Shown piece by piece: positions 43,638-52,720 of a DNA stretch of 59,963 nucleotides. Each line of letters starts with the position of its first letter. Position 1 is the stretch's first letter. The notes beneath the pieces are model-generated. The model did not search any database. It saw only the letters and a list, made by a program, of their open reading frames with translations, and was not told the DNA's origin. Position numbers and translations under genes: made by a program. Origin of the DNA: an uncultured Anaerococcus sp. (lineage in GTDB: Bacteria; Bacillota; Clostridia; Tissierellales; Peptoniphilaceae); NCBI RefSeq assembly GCF_943908415.1, contig NZ_CALTSY010000011.1:1-59963 (forward strand), read 5' to 3'.

Positions 43638-45633
43638 AAATATCAGTATTTGGTGAATCTGTTTCTGGATTGCCATCATTATCTTCTGATATAGGTGGAA
43701 ATTCTTCATTATCTACTTCACTGTCATCTAAATCATCTAGATCTACATCAGTGTTTTCTCTGATTTCTTCTTTATCAATTGTTTCTTCACCCTTACGGTT
43801 TAGAATTTCCATAAATTCTTCACCTGTGATTGTTTCTTCTTTTAATAAGAAGTCTGATATTTCGTGTAATTTATCCATATTATCTTTTAAGATTTCTATA
43901 GCTCTCATGTGTGCTTGGGAAATAATTGATTGTACTTTTTCGTCTATCTTATTACCTGTTCCACTTGAAACTATTAGATTTCTTTCTCCGCCTAGATATC
44001 TTCCTTGGATTTGTTCTAATTGCATAAAGTCAAAATCATCATCCATACCATAGATTGTTACCATAGACCTTGCCATTGCTGTGGCACGTTCTATATCATT
44101 GCTAGCACCTGTCGTTTTGGTGTTAAATATAAGCTCTTCTGCTGAACGACCACCTGCAAAGGTACATATTTCATCAAATAGTTCTTGCTTGGTCATGATG
44201 TATTTTTCATCTTTATCAACTGTCATTGTATAACCCAAAGCTCCACCTGTTCTAGGTACAATAGTTATCTTTGTAACTGGAGTCTTGTGAGTTTGTATAG
44301 CCGCTACAAGGGCATGGCCAACTTCGTGATAGGCAATAATTTTCTTTTGATCATCAGAAATTACTGCATTTTTCTTTTGTTGACCTGCTATTACTACTTC
44401 TATTGATTCTTCAAGGTCTTCTTGGCTTAATTTTTTGCGACCTTCACGTACAGCTCGCAAAGCACCCTCGTTTACTATATTTGCTAGGTCAGCACCAGAA
44501 GTTCCTGCAGTTCTACTTGCAATCTCTTCATAGTCTATATTATCTTCACGCTTAATATCTTTAGCATGTACTTTTAATATATCCTCACGTCCTTGCTTAT
44601 CAGGAAGTTCTACTTGAACTTGTCTATCAAAACGTCCTGGACGTGTTAGGGCTGGGTCTAGAATTTCTGGTCTATTTGTTGCAGCTAGTAGGACAACTCC
44701 TTCTGTAGCATCAAAACCATCCATCTCATTTAAAAGCTGGTTTAGTGTTTGTTCACGTTCATCGTTTCCAGAAAAACCACCAGTATCTCTTTTTTTACCT
44801 ATGGCATCTATCTCATCGATAAATACTATACATGGTGCTTTTTCTTTAGCTTGTTTAAATAAGTCACGTACTTTGCTGGCACCTAGACCTACAAACATCT
44901 CTACGAATTCTGAACCTGATATGATAAAGAATGGCACACTTGCTTCACCGGCTACAGCTTTTGCTAATAGGGTTTTACCTGTTCCAGGAGGTCCTACTAA
45001 TAGTACACCCTTTGGAACTTTTGCACCTATTTCTTTGTATTTTCCTGGATTGTGTAGGAAGTCTACTATTTCAAATAAACTATCCTTAGCCTCTTCTTGT
45101 CCAGCTACATCTTTAAAGTTTTTGCCTGTTTTATTTTCTACATAAACTTTAGCATTGGACTTGCCAAAGTTCATGAAGTCTGCACCACCACGGCCTCCCA
45201 TGGTTTTTGTAAGGGATCTGGATGCAAATATGAAAATTATCCATAAGAATAACAATGGTAAAACTGATGTTAAAAATAGGGTTAGCCATGGATTCATGGT
45301 TGTTTCTATTTTTTCACTAAAGGTTAGTTTATCATTATTTTTCTTAGCTTCTAATAGTCTATCTGTAAGGTCTGTATCAGCCCAAAGCCCTGTTTCATAT
45401 GTCTTTTCTTCGCCATCTACTAAGGCTTTGAAAGTATACTTAGTCTTGTCTTTGGATACTTCTGTTACTTGGTCATTTTCTATCATAGATACAAACTGAC
45501 TGTAGCTTATTTCTTGTGCCTCTCCCTCAGTAACTATTGGATTTACAGCAAACCTTATAACTATGTATAATATTATAGCTATTAACCAATAATAAAGGAG
45601 AGGTCTATTTTTTTTATTCCTTTTATCACTCAT
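43636..45633 (-). CDS. ftsH: ATP-dependent zinc metalloprotease FtsH
   Basis: A 665-residue membrane AAA+ protease that extracts and degrades damaged membrane and regulatory proteins. It has two transmembrane helices (about 11-30 and 115-135) with an extracytoplasmic domain between. The AAA+ module has Walker A GPPGTGKT (214-221), Walker B FIDEIDAIG and SRH. The zinc site is HEVGH (436-440), where HEAGH is usual. The acidic C-terminal tail (about 610-665) is long and Asp/Glu rich. It follows a marR gene directly. Confidence 0.96.
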   Translation of the reverse strand: MSDKRNKKNRPLLYYWLIAIILYIVIRFAVNPIVTEGEAQEISYSQFVSMIENDQVTEVSKDKTKYTFKALVDGEEKTYETGLWADTDLTDRLLEAKKNNDKLTFSEKIETTMNPWLTLFLTSVLPLLFLWIIFIFASRSLTKTMGGRGGADFMNFGKSNAKVYVENKTGKNFKDVAGQEEAKDSLFEIVDFLHNPGKYKEIGAKVPKGVLLVGPPGTGKTLLAKAVAGEASVPFFIISGSEFVEMFVGLGASKVRDLFKQAKEKAPCIVFIDEIDAIGKKRDTGGFSGNDEREQTLNQLLNEMDGFDATEGVVLLAATNRPEILDPALTRPGRFDRQVQVELPDKQGREDILKVHAKDIKREDNIDYEEIASRTAGTSGADLANIVNEGALRAVREGRKKLSQEDLEESIEVVIAGQQKKNAVISDDQKKIIAYHEVGHALVAAIQTHKTPVTKITIVPRTGGALGYTMTVDKDEKYIMTKQELFDEICTFAGGRSAEELIFNTKTTGASNDIERATAMARSMVTIYGMDDDFDFMQLEQIQGRYLGGERNLIVSSGTGNKIDEKVQSIISQAHMRAIEILKDNMDKLHEISDFLLKEETITGEEFMEILNRKGEETIDKEEIRENTDVDLDDLDDSEVDNEEFPPISEDNDGNPETDSPNTDI

Positions 45634-46104
45634 CTATAATCCACTCCTTGAGATATAATTATCAAGCAGTTCATCGAGGCCCCTTAGCTCATCTACTATA
45701 GTTTGTAAATTGACATCTATACCTTCAGTTGGGATATCAGCTCTTATTTGGTCAAAGTAATGACCAACCATATCAGCTGCTTCTCTTCCCTTATCAGTAA
45801 GCTCTACATTTACAACACGTTCATCTTCTTCACTACGCATTCTATTGACAAACCCTTGTTTTTCTAGTTTTTTACATATATTTGAGATATTACCACCAGT
45901 AACACCGATGGCTTTTCCAAGATTACCTATAGATTGAGCATCCCCGCTTGCATATAGTGTTATTAACATCTTTAATTGTAAGGTAGTTATCCCCATCTCT
46001 GTAGCTGTATCTTGTAATAATATATCAATTTTATGAGAAATCTCTCTGATCATCGAAAAAATCGAATTATTAAATTCAAAAAAATCAATATGTTCTGCCG
46101 CCAT
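45634..46104 (-). CDS. MarR family transcriptional regulator
   Basis: A 156-residue winged-helix regulator. The DNA-binding region spans about 50-110 (AIGVTGGNISNICKKLEKQGFV as recognition helix region, then RMRSEEDERVVNVELTDKG as the wing). Its stop is immediately before the ftsH start, so the two form one operon and it may control ftsH and itself. No operator was identified by eye. The start has a strong AGGAGG site. Confidence 0.88.
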   Translation of the reverse strand: MAAEHIDFFEFNNSIFSMIREISHKIDILLQDTATEMGITTLQLKMLITLYASGDAQSIGNLGKAIGVTGGNISNICKKLEKQGFVNRMRSEEDERVVNVELTDKGREAADMVGHYFDQIRADIPTEGIDVNLQTIVDELRGLDELLDNYISRSGL

Positions 46105-46233
46105 ATTTCCTCCTGGATAAAAAATTTATCTTCTAAATTATTTTACATATATTTATAATTTTTTCAATCAAAAAAATATTATTTCTAATTAAATTAATTA
46201 AAAATAATATTTAATATAGTTTGACTTTATATA

Positions 46234-47127
46234 TTATTTTTTCCAAAAATCTTTATCATACTTACCATTTTTTATAAGTGTGATATATTTTGCACTATCT
46301 AAGCCAGCGACTTGTCCTTCTCCGACTGCTTTATTTATCTGATAAGGCCTACCTATTACATCGCCTGCCGCATATAGTCCTCTTATATTAGTCCTACAAT
46401 TTTTATCTACTATTATATGTTCTTTATCAACCTCTATAGATGGTACGAGTCTTTCTGGTTTTGATGAGTCACGGATTATAAAAAATCCGTCAGCCTTAAT
46501 TTCTTTACCAGATTCAAATCTAAGTGTCTCTGCTTTACTATCTCCAGTAAATTCTAATGCTTTCTCTCCTTCTATAACCTCTATATTAGGATTGAGTTTT
46601 ATATCATCTTTATACATATTTACATATTTGAGCTTGTCCACTACTTCTGCTGTAAAGTTTGCTTCTTCAACCGACTCTTCATTGTAGCCTATAACTACTA
46701 CTTCCTTGCCCTTATATAAAGCTGCATCACATGTCGCGCAATAGCTTACTCCTTTGGCAAAAAATTTATCTTCATTAATAAGGTCTTTTTTAAGTTCTAT
46801 GCCTGTTGCAACTATTGCTGAAGTTGCTTCAATTATTTGATTATCTTTCAGCATAATAGAAAAATAATCTCCCATAGCATATACTTGTTGGACCTTTTCT
46901 TTGGATCTTTTAATATTTTCTCTATTCTCTATAGATTTTTTGAACTGAGCATTTAAATCTTTTCCTTTTATGTGAGCAAATCCTAAGTAATTATCAATCC
47001 ATTCACTTTTACTTACAGATGCTGAGTCAAGACCAAATAATATTACGCTTTTATTTCTAATACTCGCATTTAAAGCGGCACTAAGCCCTGCTGGGCCTGC
47101 GCCGACTACTGCTAAGTCATATCTCAT
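46234..47127 (-). CDS. Thioredoxin reductase-like flavoprotein, probably ferredoxin-dependent type
   Basis: A 297-residue FAD protein with FAD loop VVGAGPAGLSAAL (7-19), redox motif C130-A-T-C133 and the C-terminal FAD motif GLYAAGDVIG. The NADPH-binding loop that should read GGGxxA is IGYNEES (about 146-152) and the HRRxxxR basic cluster is replaced by VNMYKDD. Loss of these features is described for the ferredoxin-dependent, pyridine-nucleotide-independent thioredoxin reductases of clostridia. Its ATG overlaps the trxA stop, so thioredoxin is the likely substrate. Confidence 0.85.
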   Translation of the reverse strand: MRYDLAVVGAGPAGLSAALNASIRNKSVILFGLDSASVSKSEWIDNYLGFAHIKGKDLNAQFKKSIENRENIKRSKEKVQQVYAMGDYFSIMLKDNQIIEATSAIVATGIELKKDLINEDKFFAKGVSYCATCDAALYKGKEVVVIGYNEESVEEANFTAEVVDKLKYVNMYKDDIKLNPNIEVIEGEKALEFTGDSKAETLRFESGKEIKADGFFIIRDSSKPERLVPSIEVDKEHIIVDKNCRTNIRGLYAAGDVIGRPYQINKAVGEGQVAGLDSAKYITLIKNGKYDKDFWKK

Positions 47128-47435
47128 TATAAGTATTTACCAATAGCTTGTTCAAGTACATCCTTTGATTGAAATCCAACCAGAGTCTCTTTAAGAACTC
47201 CATCCTTAAAAATCATTAATGATGGTACAGCATTTACATTATATTGGCTAGCAATATCTTCTGAATTATCAACATCTACTCCGTAAATATTATATCCTTC
47301 TTCTGCATCAAGTTCTTCAAGGATTGGTTTTTGCATTTTACAAGGTCCACACCATGTAGCATTAAAATCTACAATACTAAGTCCTGAACCATTTTCTATT
47401 TCATCTCTAAATTCCATTGAATCTAATTCGCGCAT
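47127..47435 (-). CDS. trxA: Thioredoxin
   Basis: A 102-residue thioredoxin with the active site W28-C-G-P-C32 and the conserved cis-Pro in NAVPSLMIF. It is a cytoplasmic disulfide reductase that could also supply electrons to the class I ribonucleotide reductase in this window. It is translationally coupled (TAATG) to the downstream reductase gene. AGGAGG precedes the ATG. Confidence 0.95.
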   Translation of the reverse strand: MRELDSMEFRDEIENGSGLSIVDFNATWCGPCKMQKPILEELDAEEGYNIYGVDVDNSEDIASQYNVNAVPSLMIFKDGVLKETLVGFQSKDVLEQAIGKYL

Positions 47436-47517
47436 CTTTAATCCTCCTATATTCCTAATATTAATATATATTTTGTTGGGATTGTCTAGCTAGATTAATA
47501 GCACTATAAATACAAGA

Positions 47518-48126
47518 TTATTTCTGTTCGACAAGTCCCCTAACTTCCATAACTGGTAGTGAGTATATTATACCCTTATTTTCTTCTTCTAAATTCATTT
47601 GTTCATATATGGCAGTTTTTATTGCTTCTACCAAATCTTTTTTTACAAGCATTATTGCTATATCTTTTTCTGGCTCTATGCTCATATTCATAAGTATTGT
47701 CTTAACTTTTTCCCCAGCGCCTCTGCCGTGAACTAGGGTTGCTCCTCGTGCCCCGTTTTCTTGGGCAATTTGAATTGCTCTATGTCCTTCTTGCCTATCT
47801 ACTATTACATATAAGGCTACATAATTATTGCTATTAGTCAAATCACTATCTCCTTTATAATCAAGCGGTGATGTAAATGCTATTGCTGTATTTGTTTTGC
47901 TAATCTTTTCATCCAAAACTCCTAAAACTTTTTCTATATTATCATCGTCTAGGATGGCTACTACTATCTCCTTTTTTATTTTATCTACATGAAGTTTATT
48001 AGAAAGACTATCATTAGCAGATCCAAAACCATACAGACAGGTTATAGCATAAGCTCCATAGTCTTTTAGGGAATTCATAAATTCACTGCCCTTACCTCTA
48101 GGTAAAATTACTCTAAGTAGTTGCAT
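47518..48126 (-). CDS. Tandem PII-like domain protein, partner of DUF1538 transporter
   Basis: A 202-residue protein built of two PII-like (ferredoxin-fold) domains, about 1-90 and 105-200. The second has the GARGATLVHGRG block typical of PII. Neither has the T-loop Tyr that GlnB/GlnK use for uridylylation. DUF1538 membrane proteins are commonly encoded next to PII-like genes. Here the start codon overlaps the DUF1538 stop (TAATG). It probably senses a nucleotide or ion-related signal and gates the transporter; this role is inference. Confidence 0.78.
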   Translation of the reverse strand: MQLLRVILPRGKGSEFMNSLKDYGAYAITCLYGFGSANDSLSNKLHVDKIKKEIVVAILDDDNIEKVLGVLDEKISKTNTAIAFTSPLDYKGDSDLTNSNNYVALYVIVDRQEGHRAIQIAQENGARGATLVHGRGAGEKVKTILMNMSIEPEKDIAIMLVKKDLVEAIKTAIYEQMNLEEENKGIIYSLPVMEVRGLVEQK

Positions 48127-49514
48127 TATCTCCTTCCTCCCTTCTTATATAGGTAACCCATTATCATAATCATTAAAACTGGCATCATAGCTACAAAGGA
48201 AATCACTCCAAAGCCATCAGATATATTGCCAGCAACACCTTGGCAGAATGCAAGTATAAAGGTGGCTGTCATAGGTCCTGATGCTACTCCTCCAGAGTCA
48301 AAGGCAATTCCTACAAATATTTGCGGTATTTTTCTAGCTAATATTAAACTAAGTAGAAAGCCCGGAACTATAATCATCCACAGGGCAAAATCATCAGATT
48401 TTATTCTGATAACTGCTAGCATAACTGCAAAGGCAACTCCTAGAGAAAGTGCTCTAAGTATATTTTTTCTAGGTATGGAACCAGCTGTGACATCCTCTAC
48501 TTGCTCGGCTAAAACTGAAACAGCCGGTTCTGCTAGTACTACTACCAAGCCTAGTATAAATCCTACCAATGGCAATAGCTTAGAATCAGAAAGTCCCTCA
48601 CCCATGGCTCTAGCTAATTCCATAAAACCTGCTTCAACTGATGTTAAAAATATTATTAGACCTAAATAGGTATATAGCAAACCAAATAATATTTCATTAA
48701 AATCTTCTTTATTGATTTTAAAAAACTTTGTATTCATTACAAAAAATACTAGTGCTATTGGAACTATTGCAAAACTAGCATTTTTTATTCCAGTAAGTAA
48801 AGCTGATGAATGAGATCCTGCTTCTATAGCAAGCTTGTTATCTCCAATAGATAAGCTCATCAAAAGACCTGCTAGGATTGGTCCTGTTGAAGCAATACCT
48901 ACAAGCCCAAAGGAGTTATCCTCACCATAATCACCCTTAAGATTGGCCACTCCTAGACCTAAGGCTATTATAAAGGGAGTGGTCATAGCTCCAGTTGTAG
49001 CTCCTGAGGCATCAAAAGCTATTGCATGACCTATCTCATTTGTAAATATCATCAATACAAAAATAGCTAGGTATATCATCCACATTAACTTTGATATAGA
49101 TAATTCCTTAAATATTCTATACAAACCTATAGAAATCATTACACCTACTCCAAGTGATATTATAACCACGATTGTCCAAGAAGATAAGTCAATTGCCTGG
49201 CTTATTTGGCTAGAAAGAATTAGTAAATCTGGCTCTGCGATAGATATTATAAAGCCGATAAAAATACCGAACAAAATCACTTTGATGATTTTATCAAAAC
49301 GTCCTAGAAAATCTCCCATCATAGATCCAATATTTGATATGGATAAGTCAATACCAGTCAAAAATATTGATAGACCAAATATTACGCCAAGAGATCCTAG
49401 GACAAAATTAATTAGTAAACTTTTACTTACACCAACAAATATATTTAAGATAAATACAAGGATAACTATAGGTAGAACTGCCCTAGTATTTTCTTTTACT
49501 TTATCTAAAAATAT
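48126..49514 (-). CDS. DUF1538 family membrane protein (putative Na+/H+ antiporter)
   Basis: About 462 residues with two DUF1538 repeats. The paired motifs are IAFDASGATTGAMTTPFI in the first half and IAFDSGGVASGPMTATFI in the second. DUF1538 proteins (UmpAB) have been reported as cation/proton antiporters. The coding frame extends upstream of the first TTG (49361) through a conserved family N terminus (LPIVILVFILNIFVG...). It ends at an ATA codon (49512-49514) placed six nt after AAGGAG, with no ATG, GTG or TTG between. The start therefore appears to be AUA. Confidence 0.75.
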   Translation of the reverse strand: MFLDKVKENTRAVLPIVILVFILNIFVGVSKSLLINFVLGSLGVIFGLSIFLTGIDLSISNIGSMMGDFLGRFDKIIKVILFGIFIGFIISIAEPDLLILSSQISQAIDLSSWTIVVIISLGVGVMISIGLYRIFKELSISKLMWMIYLAIFVLMIFTNEIGHAIAFDASGATTGAMTTPFIIALGLGVANLKGDYGEDNSFGLVGIASTGPILAGLLMSLSIGDNKLAIEAGSHSSALLTGIKNASFAIVPIALVFFVMNTKFFKINKEDFNEILFGLLYTYLGLIIFLTSVEAGFMELARAMGEGLSDSKLLPLVGFILGLVVVLAEPAVSVLAEQVEDVTAGSIPRKNILRALSLGVAFAVMLAVIRIKSDDFALWMIIVPGFLLSLILARKIPQIFVGIAFDSGGVASGPMTATFILAFCQGVAGNISDGFGVISFVAMMPVLMIMIMGYLYKKGGRR

Positions 49515-49534
49515 AGTATTCTCCTTAAAATTCT

Positions 49535-49576
49535 TTAAAAATAAAGAGGCAGCCTAAACAAGGTTGTCTCTTTATT
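49535..49576 (-). terminator. Hairpin between pta and the DUF1538 gene
   Basis: Minus strand: AATAAAGAGACAACCT/AGGCTGCCTCTTTATT with a 5-nt loop, then TTTAAAG. It would terminate pta, but its end lies only about 10 bp before the DUF1538 ribosome-binding site, so it may also act as a partial terminator or leader for that gene. Confidence 0.7.
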
Positions 49577-49598
49577 AAGTATCATATATCAATTAGCC

Positions 49599-50597
49599 TT
49601 AGGAAATCTTTCCATTAACTGCTTGACTAGCTGTTATTATTGCTATCTCATAAACATCTTGTGCAGAGCATCCACGAGATAAGTCGTTAACTGGTGAGTT
49701 TAATCCTTGAAGGATTGGTCCTAACGCCTTATATCCACCAAGTCTTTGTGCAATCTTATATCCTATATTACCTGCTTGAAGATCTGGGAAAATAAATACA
49801 TTAGCTGTACCAGCAACATCTGACTTAGGCGCTTTATTTTTAGCTGTATCTGGGTCTATTGCAGCATCAAATTGTAATTCTCCATCAAGTGGAAGGTCTG
49901 GATTAAGATCATGTGCCTTTCTAGTAGCTTTTGAAACTTTTTCTACTAAGTCATGTCTTGCTGATCCCTTAGTAGAAAATGATAGTAAAGCGACTCTTGG
50001 ATCAATACCAAATCCTCTAGCAGTTTCAGCTGATTCTACAGCAACCTCTGCCATTTCTTGTGATTCTAGGGTTATATTTACAGCTGTATCTGCAAATACC
50101 AATTGTTCTCCATTAGGTCCTATCATAATCATTACACCAGAAGCTCTTGATACACCTGGTTTTGTCTTTATTAGTTGAAGTGCTGGTCTTATTGTATCTC
50201 CTGTAGTACCAATAGCACCTGATACCATACCATCTGCTATACCTGCCTTAACCATCATAACACCATAGTAGTTCTTATCTCTTTTAAGCATATACTCGGC
50301 ATCCATTCTGGTTGCTTTACCTTTTCTAACCTCAACAAATAAATCAGCTAATTTATCAAAATCTTCATCATAAATTGGATCAATAATTTTTAAATCACCT
50401 ATTTTAAAGTTATTTTCATTAGCTACTTTTTGGATTTCTCCCTTATCACCCAAAATAATTGGTTGGATTAATCCTTCTTCTTTATGTTTGATAGCAGCTT
50501 CTAATATTCTTTTATCTGTTCCTTCTGGGAAAACTATTGTTAAATTTTTTCCTTCAATGGCTGATCTAGCACCTTCTAAAATTGATGAGTTTGCCAT
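49599..50597 (-). CDS. pta: Phosphate acetyltransferase
   Basis: A 332-residue Pta that converts acetyl-CoA and phosphate to acetyl phosphate, feeding ATP formation by acetate kinase. Conserved blocks include VFPEGTDKRILEAA near the N terminus, GMVSGAIGTTGDTIRPALQ and DGELQFDAAIDP. It is the short, single-domain type. No ackA is adjacent. A strong AAGGAGG site precedes the ATG. Confidence 0.95.
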   Translation of the reverse strand: MANSSILEGARSAIEGKNLTIVFPEGTDKRILEAAIKHKEEGLIQPIILGDKGEIQKVANENNFKIGDLKIIDPIYDEDFDKLADLFVEVRKGKATRMDAEYMLKRDKNYYGVMMVKAGIADGMVSGAIGTTGDTIRPALQLIKTKPGVSRASGVMIMIGPNGEQLVFADTAVNITLESQEMAEVAVESAETARGFGIDPRVALLSFSTKGSARHDLVEKVSKATRKAHDLNPDLPLDGELQFDAAIDPDTAKNKAPKSDVAGTANVFIFPDLQAGNIGYKIAQRLGGYKALGPILQGLNSPVNDLSRGCSAQDVYEIAIITASQAVNGKIS

Positions 50598-50734
50598 GTT
50601 GCCTCCTTACATAACTTTCGTATTACTTTTTGTCTACATTATACCACCTTTTGATAAAATATAGCAAAGATAAATGTTAATAGATAATTTTTTTTCAAAT
50701 ATTATCGAAGTGTTATAGCTTTATAGTTAATTTT

Positions 50735-51208
50735 TTAACCCTTAGCTTTCTTAAGAGCTGCTTCTTCGTATTCAGAAAGCTCACTTTTTGATTGGCCGTT
50801 AGTAATTTCTTTTAAATAAACATTTGATCCATCAGCCCCATATATGCTAGTTAGAATTATTCCATTATGAAAATTATCTAGCATGCACAAGCAAAAAGAT
50901 AGTTCATTTGTACCATAATCAAATGCATCATAACGAATTACAGCCATATTAGATATAGCCCCCATGGTTGTATCTTTTGTATCAATTGACCTTTGATCAA
51001 TTGATCTTAATTGTCTATTAGATGCTTCTATTTGATCATTTATGCTCACTAGTAATTCTTCAATATTAACATCGTCACTAGTTCCCCTTAAGAGGTGGTC
51101 ATATCTTTTCTTTTGACGACGAAGCTTATTATTCATCGATTGTATCATTGCAAATTCTACTATTATTATGATAGCAAGAATTCCTAAGATAACATATACT
51201 GCTGTCAT
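50735..51208 (-). CDS. DUF4446 family protein
   Basis: A 157-residue protein with one N-terminal transmembrane helix (about 3-24), a predicted coiled coil (about 28-80) and a compact C-terminal domain (about 85-145; VIRYDAFDYGTNELSFCLCMLD). DUF4446 genes are frequent next to parAB in clostridia but have no established function. The start overlaps the upstream stop (ATGA), making it part of the par operon. Confidence 0.8.
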   Translation of the reverse strand: MTAVYVILGILAIIIIVEFAMIQSMNNKLRRQKKRYDHLLRGTSDDVNIEELLVSINDQIEASNRQLRSIDQRSIDTKDTTMGAISNMAVIRYDAFDYGTNELSFCLCMLDNFHNGIILTSIYGADGSNVYLKEITNGQSKSELSEYEEAALKKAKG

Positions 51209-51765
51209 TTTTCCCTTCTTTCAATTATTTCTTTATTTTTTTTATATAGATTATACGTTTTGCTCTTAATTTCATCATAGTCAATATTTTCATCTGTATT
51301 TTCCATATTTATATTTATTGTAGGAATAGATGATAGGATACATTCTTTTAGTAAATTATTTGATATTTCTCCATCAGTTAGTGTAGATTTTTTGCCATTT
51401 AATAAGTAAAAACTTAAAATATCTAGACAATCTAAGCTTATATCTACCATACTTATTAGTGGATTAGCAGCCTCTATATAGTCTTGTTGTCGTGCACAGT
51501 TGGATTTGAAACTTTTCATCAAATAATCAAAACTATCCACATCTGCTTGCATAAGCTCTTCCAGTTTCTTAGAATGATCAATTATTGTTTCACGTGAAAC
51601 ATTTGCTTTGTTTTCTAATTCTCCCCAATTTTTCTTATCCATCATAAGCATTAAGTTAATAGCTAAATTAGATATTAAGATTAATAATGCGCCTCCACCT
51701 GGATTTGCATTGGCCTTTCTCGTCTGACTAATTAGGATTGAAAGATCCATATCAATCAATTTCAT
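51205..51765 (-). CDS. Cyclodeaminase/cyclohydrolase family protein
   Basis: A 186-residue all-helical protein with the FTCD_C/FchA signature NANPGGGALLILISNLA (about 19-35). Relatives act on formimino- or methenyl-tetrahydrofolate in one-carbon and histidine catabolism. It is diverged and no other folate gene is nearby. It overlaps parB at its start and the DUF4446 gene at its end, so it is within the chromosome-partition operon. A parS site lies inside it, read as VSRET. Confidence 0.75.
   Translation of the reverse strand: MKLIDMDLSILISQTRKANANPGGGALLILISNLAINLMLMMDKKNWGELENKANVSRETIIDHSKKLEELMQADVDSFDYLMKSFKSNCARQQDYIEAANPLISMVDISLDCLDILSFYLLNGKKSTLTDGEISNNLLKECILSSIPTININMENTDENIDYDEIKSKTYNLYKKNKEIIERREK
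51586..51601. promoter_or_regulatory. parS site (ParB binding)
   Basis: TGTTTCACGTGAAACA, a perfect consensus match, inside the cyclodeaminase-family gene just downstream of parB. Confidence 0.93.
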
Positions 51766-52720
51766 TTGCCATCCTCTTATAAAGACTCTCTATGTCTTCT
51801 ATGGTGAAACAGTCTATTATAAGCTTATATGCTTTATCTGTTTTATTAATTGCAACCCTTGACCCTAATTCATCCATAAACTTTTCTTCTAAGTCTTCGA
51901 TTAAAATATCATCAATATTTGGACCGTAACTTTCATTTTGGACTTTTTCTTTAATTTTTTTCTTATTAGTATTTCTTTTTTCGACTTTTCTAATATTTGT
52001 TTTTCCACTTTTAAAGTCAGTAAGAGTATCTTTTCTTTGCTTTGTATCACTTATTGAAAGTAAAGATCTTGCTTGGCTTGGAGAAATCTCTCCATTATTT
52101 AAAGCTTGTTTTTCGGTTTCTTCAAGTTTTAATAATCTCATAGTATTAGCTATATAAGATCTTGATTTACCCATAGTTTTTGCTATTTGCTCTTGAGTCA
52201 TATCAAAGTCATCTGATAGTTTTTTATAGGCTGCTGCCTCCTCTAAAGCTTTTAAATCTTCTCTTTGAACATTTTCTACTAAAGACAGTATCTCTACATC
52301 CCTATCGCTATAATTTTTGACAATAGCGTCAATTTCTTTAAGGCCAGCTTTTTTACTTGCCCTATACCTACGCTCTCCCGCTATAATCTCATAACTATCC
52401 TCTACTTTACTAACTACAATTGGATTTAAAAGTCCGTATTCCTTTATAGATGCAGCCAAATCATTTATAGCTTCTTCATCAAAGTTTTTACGTGGTTGAC
52501 CTGTTCTAGCATTTATCTTATCAAGATTGATTTTTTGGATAAAGTCACTGGATTTTTCACTTTTCTCATCTAATTCAGATAAACTAGCTTCTATCTTATT
52601 CTTATAAGGATTTCGATAATCATATTTTCTATTCGAAGAATTTTCTATATTATCACTATCTTCATTGATTTCAGGTATTAAAGAATGAAGGCCACGGCCT
52701 AAAGTTTTTTTATTAGCCAT
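51752..52720 (-). CDS. parB: Chromosome partitioning protein ParB (Spo0J)
   Basis: A 322-residue ParB/Spo0J CTPase that loads and slides on DNA at parS. The N-terminal LGRGLHSLIPE is a ParA-interaction peptide. The ParB/Srx domain has AGERRYRASK (about 115-124), and the helix-turn-helix follows (MTQEQIAKTMGKSRSYIAN). A Lys-rich linker and a C-terminal dimerisation domain complete it. The N-terminal linker (20-70) is long and Asn/Ser rich. It overlaps parA. Five cognate sites are present in the window. Confidence 0.96.
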   Translation of the reverse strand: MANKKTLGRGLHSLIPEINEDSDNIENSSNRKYDYRNPYKNKIEASLSELDEKSEKSSDFIQKINLDKINARTGQPRKNFDEEAINDLAASIKEYGLLNPIVVSKVEDSYEIIAGERRYRASKKAGLKEIDAIVKNYSDRDVEILSLVENVQREDLKALEEAAAYKKLSDDFDMTQEQIAKTMGKSRSYIANTMRLLKLEETEKQALNNGEISPSQARSLLSISDTKQRKDTLTDFKSGKTNIRKVEKRNTNKKKIKEKVQNESYGPNIDDILIEDLEEKFMDELGSRVAINKTDKAYKLIIDCFTIEDIESLYKRMANEID

